From NCBI GenBank assembly GCA_020638855.1, contig JACKHT010000014.1, positions 1-64,000 of the forward strand: a DNA stretch of 64,000 bases, given 5' to 3'. The notes below the pieces were generated by a model. That model was not told where the DNA came from. It did no database searches and saw only the letters and a list, made by a program, of their open reading frames with translations. Source of the DNA: Planctomycetota bacterium (lineage in GTDB: Bacteria > Planctomycetota > UBA1135 > GCA-002686595). Made by a program: the position numbers and the translations under genes. Position 1 is the stretch's first letter; each line of letters starts with the position of its first letter. Shown in pieces: positions 52,628 through 61,541 of this stretch.

Positions 52628-54061
52628 ATGCTTGGAGAGAGTCCCCAAACACTGCATCCAAAGCTGGCCCTTCCATCCATTCATGCGCAAACTAGGCCAG
52701 TGAATCCTCAGGAAAACGCAAATTCTTTGGTAGGGCGCCCGAGCAAGATCTCCAGAAGCGCGCTGCGGCAAACGTTGATGCCCCTAGTGGCCATCACGGT
52801 CGGAGCCACGCTAGCGGCGCAAGGTGCGCTCAAACCGCCCAAGCCCCAGCAAGTCGACAGCTGGGTGACAGAATTTTTGTCCAGTGGGTCAAGAGCCATG
52901 GGACAAGCCCGCGCCTCCCAACTGGAATGGGCCACCTATCTGGAGGCGACCCCCGACCTATCCGCCCGAGAGGAGAAAAAGTGGCGCAAGAACCTGCTCA
53001 AGGGCTGGAGCAAACTGGGCCCGCTGCCCTTCGACAAGGGCGATGGATTCTACTGGGAAGCCGACAAGCGCGGGCGTTACATCGTTGGAGGCAAGACCAA
53101 GAAGCCCAAGGGCCTTTTGATCGCCATGCACGGCGGCGGTGAAGGCTCGGCCGATGCGAGCGGGGCCGCGTCGATGTACGCATCGGCGGCAGCGGAGAAC
53201 GATTGGGTCATGCTCGCACCGCAGGCGCTGGAAGCCACGGCCAGGGGCTGGACCGACTCGGGCACCGAAGAATGGGTGTGGGACTTGGTCGAACAAGCGC
53301 GGCGCACTTGGGACATCGACGCCGACCATGTGATCCTCGCTGGCCACTCGATGGGCGGCTATGGCACCTGGACGCTCGGCGCACACCATGCGGATCGCGT
53401 GGCAGCCCTCTACGCTGCGGCCGGCGCCCCCACCCCGATCATGGATCGCGAGACCCAGGCGGTGATCGACATCGATTGGGGCGTGGTCCCCAACCTTCGC
53501 AACGTGCCGATGGTGGTCTACCAAAGCACCGACGACCCGCGCGTACCGCCCGAGAGCAATCAAATGGCCTCCCGGCGCATCGAAGAGGCGCGCCAGCGCT
53601 GGGGCGGCTTCGAGCACTACGACTACTGGCAAGTCGATGGCCGCGGCCACGCCGCACCACCCGGCGGCCCCAGCGCCCAGTTTGCCCGCCTACCCGACCC
53701 CGTTCGTCAAGCGGTGCAGGACGTGGTGGTCTGGCAACCCGTGCTCGACTGGAAGCGCCAGTTCTACTGGCTCTTCTGGGAGCACCCCTCGCTGGACGCC
53801 ACCGTCGAAGCGCGCCTCGACCGCGACGCCAACAAGATCTCGGTCACCATCGAGTACCGCGCGGGCACCCAGGACAAAGGCAGCGGCCTAGCCGTACTCC
53901 TCGACGACCGCTTGGTCGACATGCAAAAGGAAGTGGTCGTCGAATTCCAAGGCTCCGAAGTCTTCCGCGGTCTCCCGAAGCGCCGCTTGGAAGTCCTCGT
54001 CGAAACCTCCACCAGCGGCGATCCCGGTCGCCAATACGTGGCCAAAATTCCGTTGCAGTAG
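52628..54061 (+). CDS. Secreted alpha/beta hydrolase (esterase/depolymerase-like)
   Basis: An alpha/beta hydrolase of 428-477 residues depending on start. The oxyanion-side block LLIAMHGGGEG, the nucleophile elbow ILAGHSMGGYGTW (Ser in G-H-S-M-G) and the acid/His segments VYQSTDDPRVP and VDGRGHAAPPGG form the triad order Ser-Asp-His. Resembles the poly(3-hydroxybutyrate) depolymerase/feruloyl esterase group. The hydrophobic segment MPLVAITVGATLAAQG looks like a signal peptide. It is preceded by basic residues if translation begins at TTG 52727 or GTG 52700, and by 50 residues if it begins at ATG 52628. The start is therefore ambiguous. A C-terminal beta domain follows. It diverges from the tail-domain protein across 44 bases only. 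Confidence 0.8.
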   Translation: MLGESPQTLHPKLALPSIHAQTRPVNPQENANSLVGRPSKISRSALRQTLMPLVAITVGATLAAQGALKPPKPQQVDSWVTEFLSSGSRAMGQARASQLEWATYLEATPDLSAREEKKWRKNLLKGWSKLGPLPFDKGDGFYWEADKRGRYIVGGKTKKPKGLLIAMHGGGEGSADASGAASMYASAAAENDWVMLAPQALEATARGWTDSGTEEWVWDLVEQARRTWDIDADHVILAGHSMGGYGTWTLGAHHADRVAALYAAAGAPTPIMDRETQAVIDIDWGVVPNLRNVPMVVYQSTDDPRVPPESNQMASRRIEEARQRWGGFEHYDYWQVDGRGHAAPPGGPSAQFARLPDPVRQAVQDVVVWQPVLDWKRQFYWLFWEHPSLDATVEARLDRDANKISVTIEYRAGTQDKGSGLAVLLDDRLVDMQKEVVVEFQGSEVFRGLPKRRLEVLVETSTSGDPGRQYVAKIPLQ

Positions 54062-54095
54062 GCGCGCTAGGCCCCGCCAACTTCCCGGGATCCGC

Positions 54096-54455
54096 TTAGC
54101 GTACGAACCCAGCGACGCGCGCCATGTACACCGGCTCGAGGGGGGTGAGGGCGGTGCGCACCCTTTCATTCGGAGTCCCATAAACCGTGAACCGAGTGGG
54201 TGTGAGCGCCGCCAAGAATCGCTCCGCGAACTGCGCGCCGAAATTGCCGAGGTGCACCATGACCGCATCCGAATCTCGATAACGCTCGTAGATGTGGCAT
54301 TGGGTCCCTTCGGCAGAGATGTGCCACTCGCAGGCCAGCGTACCCGGCTCGTTCGCTTGGGTCGCAGCCGACATTTCGGCCATCAAAGTTCGCAAGTCCG
54401 CTTCTCCACCGGGGGTCACCCCGGCTTCCAAGTTCCAAGCAATGGCTTCGTTCAT
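54096..54455 (-). CDS. Antibiotic biosynthesis monooxygenase-type (ABM) domain protein
   Basis: A 119-residue single-domain dimeric alpha/beta-barrel protein of the ABM/quinol monooxygenase type (ACEWHISAEGTQCHIYERYRDSDAVMVHLGNF). This family oxidises quinol-type substrates or acts as a small haem- or flavin-independent oxygenase; ligand not predictable. ATG 54455 start; monocistronic, convergent with the hydrolase. Also similar to small stress-inducible proteins annotated putative quinol monooxygenase. Confidence 0.75.
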   Translation of the reverse strand: MNEAIAWNLEAGVTPGGEADLRTLMAEMSAATQANEPGTLACEWHISAEGTQCHIYERYRDSDAVMVHLGNFGAQFAERFLAALTPTRFTVYGTPNERVRTALTPLEPVYMARVAGFVR

Positions 54456-54550
54456 GGATCTAGCTGGATGGGTCTAGGAAAAAAAAATGCGGCCGGGTCA
54501 CCCGCCGGTGGTGGGGCCGCTGCATGCTCGCCAAGTCGATACCGGCTTAC

Positions 54551-54600
54551 GACTCCTGAGGACCCTGAGGACCCTGAGGACCCTGAGGATACTAAGGATA
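54551..54600. repeat. 9-bp tandem repeat (gaccctgag)
   Basis: Three exact copies of gaccctgag (54561-54569, 54570-54578, 54579-54587), flanked by diverged copies, form a 50-base array in the 174-base gap between two minus-strand genes. Nothing else is recognisable in the gap. Confidence 0.8.
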
Positions 54601-54629
54601 CGGCCAAGTGGCAGCGCGAACCGCGACGA

Positions 54630-54947
54630 TCAGGCCATGTCCTCAACCAGGAGCTCCACGAGTCGCTTGACCTGGGCAACCTCTCGGGCGGACTCAAACC
54701 GCAATTCGATCCAATGGGAAGACGCCGATCGGCGCGGGTGCTGGAAGGAATCGGTGGGATGGGTCAGGCCCAGCTCCCGGATCCGCTGCTTCGTGAGGCG
54801 CAGGTCCAATTCGGTATCGGTGTGGAAGTGCGCGAACTCCTTGCCGCGGAAGAACAACGCCGTCCCGCCAGCCACCGGCGAAGGACGGTCCTCGACCCCT
54901 TCGATTTTGCGTAGTTCGCTGGTGAGCTTTTCCTTCCAGTTCGCCAT
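54630..54947 (-). CDS. DUF5519 (luciferase-type) domain small protein
   Basis: A 105-residue single-domain protein. The order KLTSELRKIEGVEDRPSPVAGG, ALFFRGKEFAHFHTDTELDL, RLTKQRIRELGL and SSHWIELRFESAREV matches the DUF5519 group, named for its luciferase-like helical layout, without proven function. The ATG 54947 starts at the domain. It lies 28 bases after the non-catalytic M16 gene end on the same strand and may be the tail of that operon. Moderate certainty on the family, function unknown. Confidence 0.55.
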   Translation of the reverse strand: MANWKEKLTSELRKIEGVEDRPSPVAGGTALFFRGKEFAHFHTDTELDLRLTKQRIRELGLTHPTDSFQHPRRSASSHWIELRFESAREVAQVKRLVELLVEDMA

Positions 54948-54975
54948 GGGCCTCCGCGCTTCGTTGCTTGCGTGC

Positions 54976-56280
54976 CTACTCCAAGAGCGACTTGAGCTGC
55001 TCGGTGGTCACCGATCCCGACGCGGCTAGGCAGGAATCCTCGGGGAACAGATGACGTTGGGCGCTGGCCAGTACGTCGTCGAGTTCGACTTTGGCGTAGG
55101 CGCTGCGCAGGGTTTCCAGATGGTCTTCGGGGAAGCCGTGCACCTCTTGCGCTACGAGGCTCGCGGCCCGCCGGCTAGCGCGCTCGTAGCCGAGCACCAT
55201 CGAGCCCGTGACGTAGTCCTTGGCCATGGCCAGTTCCTCCGGTTCCACCTGGTCTTGGCAAATCGCGCGCACTTCCTCGCGGATGCCCCGCACGGCCTGC
55301 TCGACTTTGTCGGGGGCGGTGCCGATGTAGGCCGTGAACGTGCCCGGCAGCAAACCCGCACTCGAATGGATGTCGCCGTAGACCGAGTAGGCCAGGCCCT
55401 GCTCGTCGCGCAGCTTCTTGGAGAGGCGGTTCACAAACCCCGGTCCCGAACCGAGCACATGGTCCATCACCACCAAGCTCGGGTAGTCCGCCACGCTGCG
55501 ACGCACCCCCAGGTGCCCAAAGTACACGTGAACCTGCTCGCGACCCTTTTGGAAGGCCTCGGCACGGGTTTCGCTGACCGGGAAGCGGTGTTCCTGCTTG
55601 GGCAGCGGGGAGCCCACGTTCCAGTCTTTCAGGTGTTCGAGCACTTGGGCATGCACTTCGCCCGGATCCACGTCGCCGCAAACCGCCAGGATCGCCCGCG
55701 AGCTACCCCAATGGGCCGCATGGTGTGCGCGCAGGTCGGCTGCGGTGACCTGCTCCAGACTCGCAAGCGTTCCTCCCGAGGGCAGCGCCAAACGATGCTG
55801 CCCGTAGACGAGCCTTCGGAACACGCGCCCGCCTTGCACGCGCGGGTCTTCCTCCTGCACGCGCAGGTGGGTGGCCAAGCGCTCGAATTGCACGGCCACG
55901 GCCGCATCGGGGAAGGTCGGCCGCGCCGCCATCTCCATCATGATCTGCAGGAGCCGCTGCCAATGGTCTCCCGCCATCGAACCACGCAAGCCGCTCGCAT
56001 CGCCCGAAACCGATCCACCAAAGGGCTCGATGAAATCGGCGATGCCGGCTTCATCGCGGTCGGTCGTGCCCTGGTCGAGCAAACCACCCACCCATTCCGC
56101 CATGCCTTCGCGGCCCGGCGGGTCGAGCGAGATCCCGCCGCGCATGTGGATGCGGATGGCGGTCACCGGGGCCTTGGGACGACGCGAAACGAGCAGGATC
56201 CCGCCACCGGGCAACACAAACCGTTCGCGGGCGATGATCAGCGAACCGGGGGCCGGGACGCCGGACGTGCTTTGGCTCAT
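54976..56280 (-). CDS. M16 family peptidase-like subunit, non-catalytic
   Basis: A 434-residue protein of the insulinase/M16 fold. Aligning to its neighbour, the zinc motif position is GMAEWVGGLLDQGT where the neighbour has GMSHFLEHMMFKGT: both His and the catalytic Glu are replaced. It keeps the C-terminal Arg/Tyr segment typical of the partner subunit (NRLSKKLRDEQGLAYSVYGD). In two-subunit M16 peptidases one subunit holds the zinc site and the other supplies substrate-binding residues; this fits. The start ATG 56280 lies 2 bases after the catalytic subunit stop. It is the third gene of a pseudouridine synthase-M16-M16 operon. Confidence 0.88.
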   Translation of the reverse strand: MSQSTSGVPAPGSLIIARERFVLPGGGILLVSRRPKAPVTAIRIHMRGGISLDPPGREGMAEWVGGLLDQGTTDRDEAGIADFIEPFGGSVSGDASGLRGSMAGDHWQRLLQIMMEMAARPTFPDAAVAVQFERLATHLRVQEEDPRVQGGRVFRRLVYGQHRLALPSGGTLASLEQVTAADLRAHHAAHWGSSRAILAVCGDVDPGEVHAQVLEHLKDWNVGSPLPKQEHRFPVSETRAEAFQKGREQVHVYFGHLGVRRSVADYPSLVVMDHVLGSGPGFVNRLSKKLRDEQGLAYSVYGDIHSSAGLLPGTFTAYIGTAPDKVEQAVRGIREEVRAICQDQVEPEELAMAKDYVTGSMVLGYERASRRAASLVAQEVHGFPEDHLETLRSAYAKVELDDVLASAQRHLFPEDSCLAASGSVTTEQLKSLLE

Positions 56281-56282
56281 GG

Positions 56283-57572
56283 TCAGGACTGGGTGGTGGG
56301 CATGCTCGTGCCTGTGACGCAACGCTCGGGGGTGAGGTACGTTTGGGCGAATGCCTGCAAGTCTTCGGGGGTGAGCTTGCGGCGCATCGCGGTCAGCTCG
56401 AAGGCCATCGGCCAATCGCGATCGATGGCGTATTCGCCCACGTGCTCGGCGAGGTCGGTCACGGTTTCGGTTTCCGAGCGTTCCCCGGCGGCCAGAATGC
56501 TCTGGGCGCGTTCGAACTCGACGGCGCTGGGCGGGGCCTTGGCAAAGTCGGCGATTTCCGCCTGGAGTGCCGCTTCCAAGGCCTGCATCTCGACCCCTTG
56601 GTTGGCCTCGGCATAGAGCAACAACGAGCCCCCCTCTTGGCGAGCGTCGTTGTGCGCCGCGACGAAGCTGGCGAGTTTCTTTTCGAGCACCAGCTTGCGG
56701 TACATGCGCGACAGCCGGCCCGTCGCCAAGACCGTGGTGCTCAGATCGCAAGCCAAATCAGCCTGCTCCCCCACCGGGCCGGTGGGCCAGGCCATCAAAA
56801 TGCGGCGGCCGGGATCGTCCCAGGTGAGCTCCAAGCGTTGCGCGCCGGGCGGCGGTTCGAGTGCGGGGCGCCACGGGTCGTGATCTTCCCAACGCGGCCC
56901 CGCCGGGATCGAACCGTAGCGCTTGGCGATCGCATCGAACGCAGCTTCGGGCTCGACGTCGCCTGACACCACCACCGTGGCGTTGCCGGGGTGGTAGAAA
57001 CGCTGGTAGAACGCGCGCATCGACTCGGGGGTCATGCGCGCGAGCACATCGCGGTAGCCGATGATCGGACGGCTGTAGGGGTGCCGGCCCCACAACAGCG
57101 GCGACATGTCCTGGGACAGGCGGCGCCAGGGGTCATCGAGCCCCATCGACAGTTCTTCGAGCACCACCGCCTTCTCCGATTCAAACTCTTCGGGGTCGAG
57201 CAGCAAGCCTTGCATGCGATCGGCTTCCAGATCGAGCGCGGTCTCCCAGCGGTCGCTGGCCAGCTCGAACCAGTAGGCGGTGTAGTCGTACGACGTGAAT
57301 GCGTTGTTCGAGCCGCCGAGCCGCGTGATCTCACGGTCGACGCTGCCCTTGCCGAAGGTGGGCGTGCCCTTGAACATCATGTGCTCGAGGAAGTGGCTCA
57401 TGCCGGCTTCATCGGGATGCTCGCTCTTCGAACCCACCCGGTACCAACACATGCTGGCCACCACCGGATCGGTATGGCGCTCCACCACGAGCACGCGCAA
57501 CCCATTGTCCAAACGGGTGTCGTGCACCACCGCCCCGGCGGATTCGACCGGGGTACGCTTCCATTGGCTCAT
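56283..57572 (-). CDS. M16 family zinc peptidase, catalytic subunit
   Basis: A 429-residue insulinase-type peptidase. Zinc site HFLEH (H60, E63 catalytic, H64), with the third ligand glutamate in SEKAVVLEELSMGLD, is complete. VASMCWYRVGSKSEHPDEAGMS is the canonical N-terminal block. It lacks a visible signal peptide, so it may be cytoplasmic or exported by other means. It heterodimerises probably with the non-catalytic paralogue next door. The start ATG overlaps the pseudouridine synthase stop by four bases (ATGA). Confidence 0.93.
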   Translation of the reverse strand: MSQWKRTPVESAGAVVHDTRLDNGLRVLVVERHTDPVVASMCWYRVGSKSEHPDEAGMSHFLEHMMFKGTPTFGKGSVDREITRLGGSNNAFTSYDYTAYWFELASDRWETALDLEADRMQGLLLDPEEFESEKAVVLEELSMGLDDPWRRLSQDMSPLLWGRHPYSRPIIGYRDVLARMTPESMRAFYQRFYHPGNATVVVSGDVEPEAAFDAIAKRYGSIPAGPRWEDHDPWRPALEPPPGAQRLELTWDDPGRRILMAWPTGPVGEQADLACDLSTTVLATGRLSRMYRKLVLEKKLASFVAAHNDARQEGGSLLLYAEANQGVEMQALEAALQAEIADFAKAPPSAVEFERAQSILAAGERSETETVTDLAEHVGEYAIDRDWPMAFELTAMRRKLTPEDLQAFAQTYLTPERCVTGTSMPTTQS

Positions 57573-58570
57573 GATCGTCTTCTGCGTCGGGAGGACCGGC
57601 GGGGAGAGCCGCTCGGCCGGGGGGCGCGCTCGGGCGGCCGGCTTTCGTAGCCACCGGAATCGCCACCGGAATCGCTTCCGTAGGACTCCATTGGCATATC
57701 TTGCGAAGGATGGAAGGGCTGGTTGGAGCCGATTTCGCTACTGCCCTTCAAGAGTGCTTCGACTTCTTCGCGCGACAGCGGCCGCCAGCGGCCGATCTTG
57801 AGGCCTCGGTCGTTGAGCGGCCCAATGCGCACGCGCTTGAGCGTCAAAACCTTGTGGCCTACCCGGGCGAAGGTCCGGCGCACCTCGCGGTTCTTGCCCT
57901 CGCGCAGGGTGACCTCGAGGTTCGAGCCGGCCGCCGTACGGCGCAGCACAACCACGCGCGCCCCGGCCGTGCGTCCTTCGGACAAATGCACCCCGTGGCG
58001 CACTTTCTGCACGGCCTCGTCGGTGATCTTGCCGAACACGCGCACTGCATAGGTCTTCGCCACGCCGTGGCGCGGATGCGAAATGCGCTGGGCGAAATCG
58101 CCGTCGTTGGTGCACAGGATCAAACCCGTGCTGTCCTCGTCGAGCCGTCCCACCGTATAGATGCGCCCCTTGTTGGGGTCGGTGATCAGGTCCACCGCCC
58201 GCGGCCGCATTTCGCGCCGTTCGTTGGTGCACACCACGCCAGTGGGCTTGTTGAGCAGGTAGTAGCGCCGTTCGAGCCCTTCGGGCCGCAGGGTGAGCCC
58301 CCCCACGTCCACCTGCTGGGTAGCCGGGTTGATGCGCGTGCCCAATTCGGTGACGGGCTCGCCGTCGACCATCACCTTGCCAGCCACGATCAACTCATCG
58401 CAAGCGCGCCGCGAAGCGATGCCTTGGTCCGCAAGGAACTTGTTCAGGCGGATGAGGTCCTCGTCGCGTTTGTCGTCGCGGGCAGTCGAGGAACGGGCGG
58501 GGAGGCGACGGTTGGTAACGGTGCGGGGACCGCGACGGGGGCCGCGTGAGCGGCGGGAGTGGCTTGCCAT
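57569..58570 (-). CDS. rRNA pseudouridine synthase (RsuA/RluB family)
   Basis: Converts uridine to pseudouridine in rRNA. 333 residues. A basic N-terminal extension is followed by the S4 RNA-binding domain (IRLNKFLADQGIASRRACDELIVAG), the fingerprint PTGVVCTNERR, catalytic Asp in GRLDEDSTGLIL, and the KTYAVRVFGKITDEAV and EGKNREVRRTFARVGH blocks. The C-terminus is an Arg/Ser/Gly-rich tail (RPPERAPRPSGSPRRSSRRR) that likely aids RNA binding. It heads the operon with two M16 genes, an unusual pairing of RNA modification with proteolysis. RluB, RsuA or RluE cannot be separated by eye, so no symbol is given. Confidence 0.9.
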   Translation of the reverse strand: MASHSRRSRGPRRGPRTVTNRRLPARSSTARDDKRDEDLIRLNKFLADQGIASRRACDELIVAGKVMVDGEPVTELGTRINPATQQVDVGGLTLRPEGLERRYYLLNKPTGVVCTNERREMRPRAVDLITDPNKGRIYTVGRLDEDSTGLILCTNDGDFAQRISHPRHGVAKTYAVRVFGKITDEAVQKVRHGVHLSEGRTAGARVVVLRRTAAGSNLEVTLREGKNREVRRTFARVGHKVLTLKRVRIGPLNDRGLKIGRWRPLSREEVEALLKGSSEIGSNQPFHPSQDMPMESYGSDSGGDSGGYESRPPERAPRPSGSPRRSSRRRRRS

Positions 58571-58618
58571 GACGTACGGGGCGGCGCAATCGACTGCGGG
58601 GCGCCCAAGGGTTGGTGT

Positions 58619-59614
58619 TTAGGCCTTGGCTTCGATGCGCAAGACCTTGAAATCCCCATCCGGGGAGTGGAAACGATACCGCCCCAGGCTGGCCGGCAGC
58701 AACCAGGTTTCTCCCCGTTGCATGCGCCATTCGCCCGGAACCTCGTCTACGTGCAGTTCCCCGTGCCCCGAAAGCACCAAATAGGCCCAGGCCCGGCCCG
58801 CCGTGTCGTGCTCGACCGGGGCATGGACCGACAGGTGCTCGACCGAAAACTGGGCCGTGTCGACCAAGACGGTGCTGGGGTTGACCCCTTGGAGGGCGGT
58901 TTCCGCCCGATAGGGTCCCGGCACGTGGGCTTCAAAGTCGATCGACTGGAGCGCCTTTTCCAGGTGGCACTCGCGGGGCAGCCCGTCGAGCCCCTTGCGG
59001 CCCCAATCGTAGATGCGGTAGGTGGTGTCGGAGTTCTGTTGGACTTCGACCAGGGTGATGCCCGCGCCGATCGAATGCACCGTTCCGGCAGGGACCAGCA
59101 CGCTGTCCCCGCGCTTGACTGGGAACTCCTGCAGCAGGTCGACCACGTCGGCGCTGTGCGCTTTGGCGGCGAAGGTGGTGGCGTCGACTCCGGGCTTGAG
59201 CCCCAGGTACAGACGCGCCCCTTCGCGGGCGTCGAGGATGTACCAGAATTCGTCCTTGGCTTCCGCCCCCTCCCCCAACAGGTCGGCGCGGCGTTGGTCG
59301 GGGTGGACCTGGACCGACAGGTCGCGGTCGGCGTCGATCAGTTTGACCAGCAGAGGAAAAGTCCCCTCCGGACTGACCTTCGAAGTGCCCAGCAACGCGC
59401 TGCGTTCGGAGAGCATCAGCCCCCGCAAACGGCGCCCAGCAAAGCTGCCGCTGGCGACTTCGTTGCTACCCTCCTCGCGATCGGCGAGGGTCCAGACTTC
59501 GCCGATAGGTCCATCCGACCCCAGGTCGATCCCCATGCAGCCCGCGAGCGCATCGCCACCCCAGATTTTGGCCTTGGGGCTGGGGCGAAGTAGTAAGGGT
59601 TCCTGGAGCACCAT
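58619..59614 (-). CDS. manA: Mannose-6-phosphate isomerase, class I
   Basis: Interconverts mannose-6-phosphate and fructose-6-phosphate, feeding GDP-mannose for the envelope glycosylation implied by the GT genes. About 331 residues, type I cupin zinc enzyme. Metal-site blocks: LSVQVHPDQ (Gln and His), KDEFWYILDA (Glu), VLVPAGTVHSIGAGI (His). The remaining blocks IWGGDALAG and QQNSDTTYRIYDWGR are family standard. Start ATG 59614 is where the family starts; an upstream extension to 59734 is low-complexity. Downstream lies the pseudouridine synthase gene after 48 bases. Confidence 0.93.
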   Translation of the reverse strand: MVLQEPLLLRPSPKAKIWGGDALAGCMGIDLGSDGPIGEVWTLADREEGSNEVASGSFAGRRLRGLMLSERSALLGTSKVSPEGTFPLLVKLIDADRDLSVQVHPDQRRADLLGEGAEAKDEFWYILDAREGARLYLGLKPGVDATTFAAKAHSADVVDLLQEFPVKRGDSVLVPAGTVHSIGAGITLVEVQQNSDTTYRIYDWGRKGLDGLPRECHLEKALQSIDFEAHVPGPYRAETALQGVNPSTVLVDTAQFSVEHLSVHAPVEHDTAGRAWAYLVLSGHGELHVDEVPGEWRMQRGETWLLPASLGRYRFHSPDGDFKVLRIEAKA

Positions 59615-59870
59615 GGGGTGGAGACGCCCGCGCGAGGGGGGGCGAAGCACGAAGGGTACCCTACCCAGGCCCCCTGGGGCTACGTCTGGGGACCCGCTTC
59701 CAACCCCGGGACATGCGATCCAGCTTTGGGCCAAGTAGCCTTGGATGCCCCGGCCTGCCAGTCCCAGGAATCAAGTCCCAAGCGACCCAACCAAGGGCGG
59801 TCCCGCTGGCGGAATGAGTGGCTAGGGCGGTTCGCAAGGAGCAAACCAGCTCACCAAAGAGTGCAAGGTA

Positions 59871-59902
59871 GGCCCCTTGCTGCGAATCCGCAGCAAGGGG
59901 CC
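59871..59902 (-). terminator. Strong hairpin 10 bases after the orphan tail-domain gene
   Basis: A 14-bp perfect stem (59871-59884 with 59889-59902, arms beginning GGCCCCTTG and ending CAAGGGGCC) closed by a 4-base loop. The stop codon at 59913 lies 10 bases before it on the minus strand. Only scattered T residues follow, but the stem is by far the strongest in the window. Confidence 0.7.
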
Positions 59903-59912
59903 CTAGAGCCGA

Positions 59913-60287
59913 TCACTCGAAGGTCACACGGACCCCATCGGTGAAGTTGGAGGTAGGCTGCCCCCCGACGATGTCCCTGTACCAAACCTGGAAGTTCCAG
60001 GTCTGACCCGCGCTCGCCGCGACGGGTCCCGAAGCGCTGGGCAACGCGGTGGGGTCCACATCCACTTGGAAGCCGTTGAACAGGCTGACACCGATGCTGC
60101 CCGCATCATTGTGCCGTCCGATCGCGCTTCCACCGCCGAGGCAAAGCCGGCCCATCGAGCCGCTCGCAAAGGGAACGTCATCCTGGCCCAAACTGTTGAG
60201 CAGGTAGCCGAATGGGAAGGGCGGAGTGTTGGGAAACTTAGAGCAAGGATTTGGGCAGTGGGCGAGGCAGAACACGATGGCAGCCAT
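59913..60287 (-). pseudogene. Orphan planctomycete secreted-protein C-terminal tail domain
   Basis: About 124 residues (if started at ATG 60287; an upstream ATG 60356 is also in frame) with no complete protein behind them. The end SNFTDGVRVTFE and preceding blocks GSMGRLCLGGGSAIGRHNDAG, QTWNFQVWYRDIVGG match the C-terminal domain of the secreted protein at 51294-52583 (LCLAGQFYRH, YIGRDQG, SLSDGLRFTIL). It lacks that protein's N-terminal region. It keeps an open frame and is followed by a strong terminator, so it is either a truncated remnant or a small protein reusing this domain. The 5' end approaches the divergent lipoprotein gene. Confidence 0.6.
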
Positions 60288-60415
60288 GGAAAACGCCCAT
60301 GGAAGCCGCCTGCCCCTTGGCGATGGCCACACCGACTTCGCCTTCGATCCACCCATCCCCCGCTGCCTGCGGGGTCCCTTTGCGGCTTTCGCTAGGGTCG
60401 CGTACCTTAAGGTGG

Positions 60416-60898
60416 ATGAAGCACACCATTTCCCTCGCGGCCGTTGCCTTCCTTCTGGCTGGCTGCGAAGCCGCACCTTCTCGCTCCGTTTATCAAAGCG
60501 TGCCGTTCAAAATCGGCGGCACCTTGTTCCGTCACGAAGACCAAATCACTGTGAAGGAGCTGCTGTCGACTACTGGAAAGATCGAAGCCAGCGCGGTGTT
60601 GAAGGTTCGGGGAACCTATTCACTGCAATCCGAACCGGAAGCGCGGCTGTACTTTGGATTGACGACTTCCGAGGAACCCCAAGCAACAGCAGTTCCTACG
60701 GCAGCATCACCGAAGGTTGAGAGCAGCAGGTTGGTTGCGCAAGGTTCAGACGAATTCGAGCTCACCTATTTCGTAGAGCAAACCGGCTTCCCGCATGTCA
60801 CGTTCTACGGAAGCGAATCGGGCAGACCCTTCGGAGGACTGTACTTTGGAAGCGATGCGAACCTGATGACCGACATTCCCGAGTACTACCGGCGCTAA
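60416..60898 (+). CDS. Small lipoprotein of unknown function
   Basis: A 160-residue lipoprotein (signal HTISLAAVAFLLAGC, Cys at residue 17). The remainder is soluble and beta-rich (VPFKIGGTLFRHEDQIT, ASAVLKVRGTYSLQSEPEARL, EFELTYFVEQTGFPHVTFYGS), family not recognised. AAGGTGG just before the ATG supports the start. Divergent from the orphan tail-domain gene, which reads away on the minus strand. Confidence 0.65.
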   Translation: MKHTISLAAVAFLLAGCEAAPSRSVYQSVPFKIGGTLFRHEDQITVKELLSTTGKIEASAVLKVRGTYSLQSEPEARLYFGLTTSEEPQATAVPTAASPKVESSRLVAQGSDEFELTYFVEQTGFPHVTFYGSESGRPFGGLYFGSDANLMTDIPEYYRR

Positions 60899-60944
60899 GC
60901 GATCCGTGGAACGAGCCCAGCGCGATCCTTGGACTCACATCCAA

Positions 60945-61000
60945 AACAGGTAGCCCGCACCAGGTAGCCAGCACCAAGTAGTCAGCACCAAGTAGTCAGC
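60945..61000. repeat. 14-bp tandem repeat, four copies
   Basis: Four consecutive copies of a 14-base unit, the last two identical (accaagtagtcagc, 60973-60986 and 60987-61000), the first two variant. Lies in the 211-base gap between the lipoprotein and membrane protein genes. No hairpin or coding sense seen. Confidence 0.85.
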
Positions 61001-61109
61001 GAAGTACGGCCAAATCCTTGGCAAAGTTCCCGACAGCAAAGTCGTCTCGCAACCTCGCAGGGAGGCACTTGGATGAGAGCCTCATCCAAGCCCTTCGAAC
61101 GCCCGTCCC

Positions 61110-61541
61110 TCAGTCCCACCACCAGTACAAGTACGCCTCCGGGGCACACTGCATGGCCACCATCGCGGCCAAGCCGACTAGGGCATAGCACGCCAGGACT
61201 GGGCGGGCTTGGCGTAGATTCGGCAAGGTGAAACTTCCCAAGGCGAGCAGCGGCAACCCGATCAGCAGGCCGAGAATCAACGACCCAAACGCATGCCATG
61301 CGAGTTCGGTGTGGTTCACAAGGATGGCCGGAAACCCATCGGTTCCGATCTGCTCGGGCCAGCCGCCTAGGCGTTGATGCACGTGCCCTGCCAACGAGTA
61401 GAACAGGCCCAACGCCAAGAGCGGATGAACCGCGGCGGCCCACCTGGCACGCCCAAGCCCGCCCCGCGTGGCCCAAAGGGCCGGAGCGGCCACGGCAGCC
61501 AAGCCAATCGTCAAATCGATCAGAAAGGAGAAGTCTTGCAT
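61110..61541 (-). CDS. Small membrane protein of unknown function
   Basis: A 143-residue protein with four spans (LIDLTIGLAAVAAPALW, WAAAVHPLLALGLFYSLAG, AWHAFGSLILGLLIGLPLLALGSF, VLACYALVGLAAMVAMQCA) and a Trp-rich C-terminus (EAYLYWWWD). Family not recognised. It reads alone on the minus strand between a lipoprotein and RecN. AAGGAG a few bases before ATG supports the start. Confidence 0.7.
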   Translation of the reverse strand: MQDFSFLIDLTIGLAAVAAPALWATRGGLGRARWAAAVHPLLALGLFYSLAGHVHQRLGGWPEQIGTDGFPAILVNHTELAWHAFGSLILGLLIGLPLLALGSFTLPNLRQARPVLACYALVGLAAMVAMQCAPEAYLYWWWD

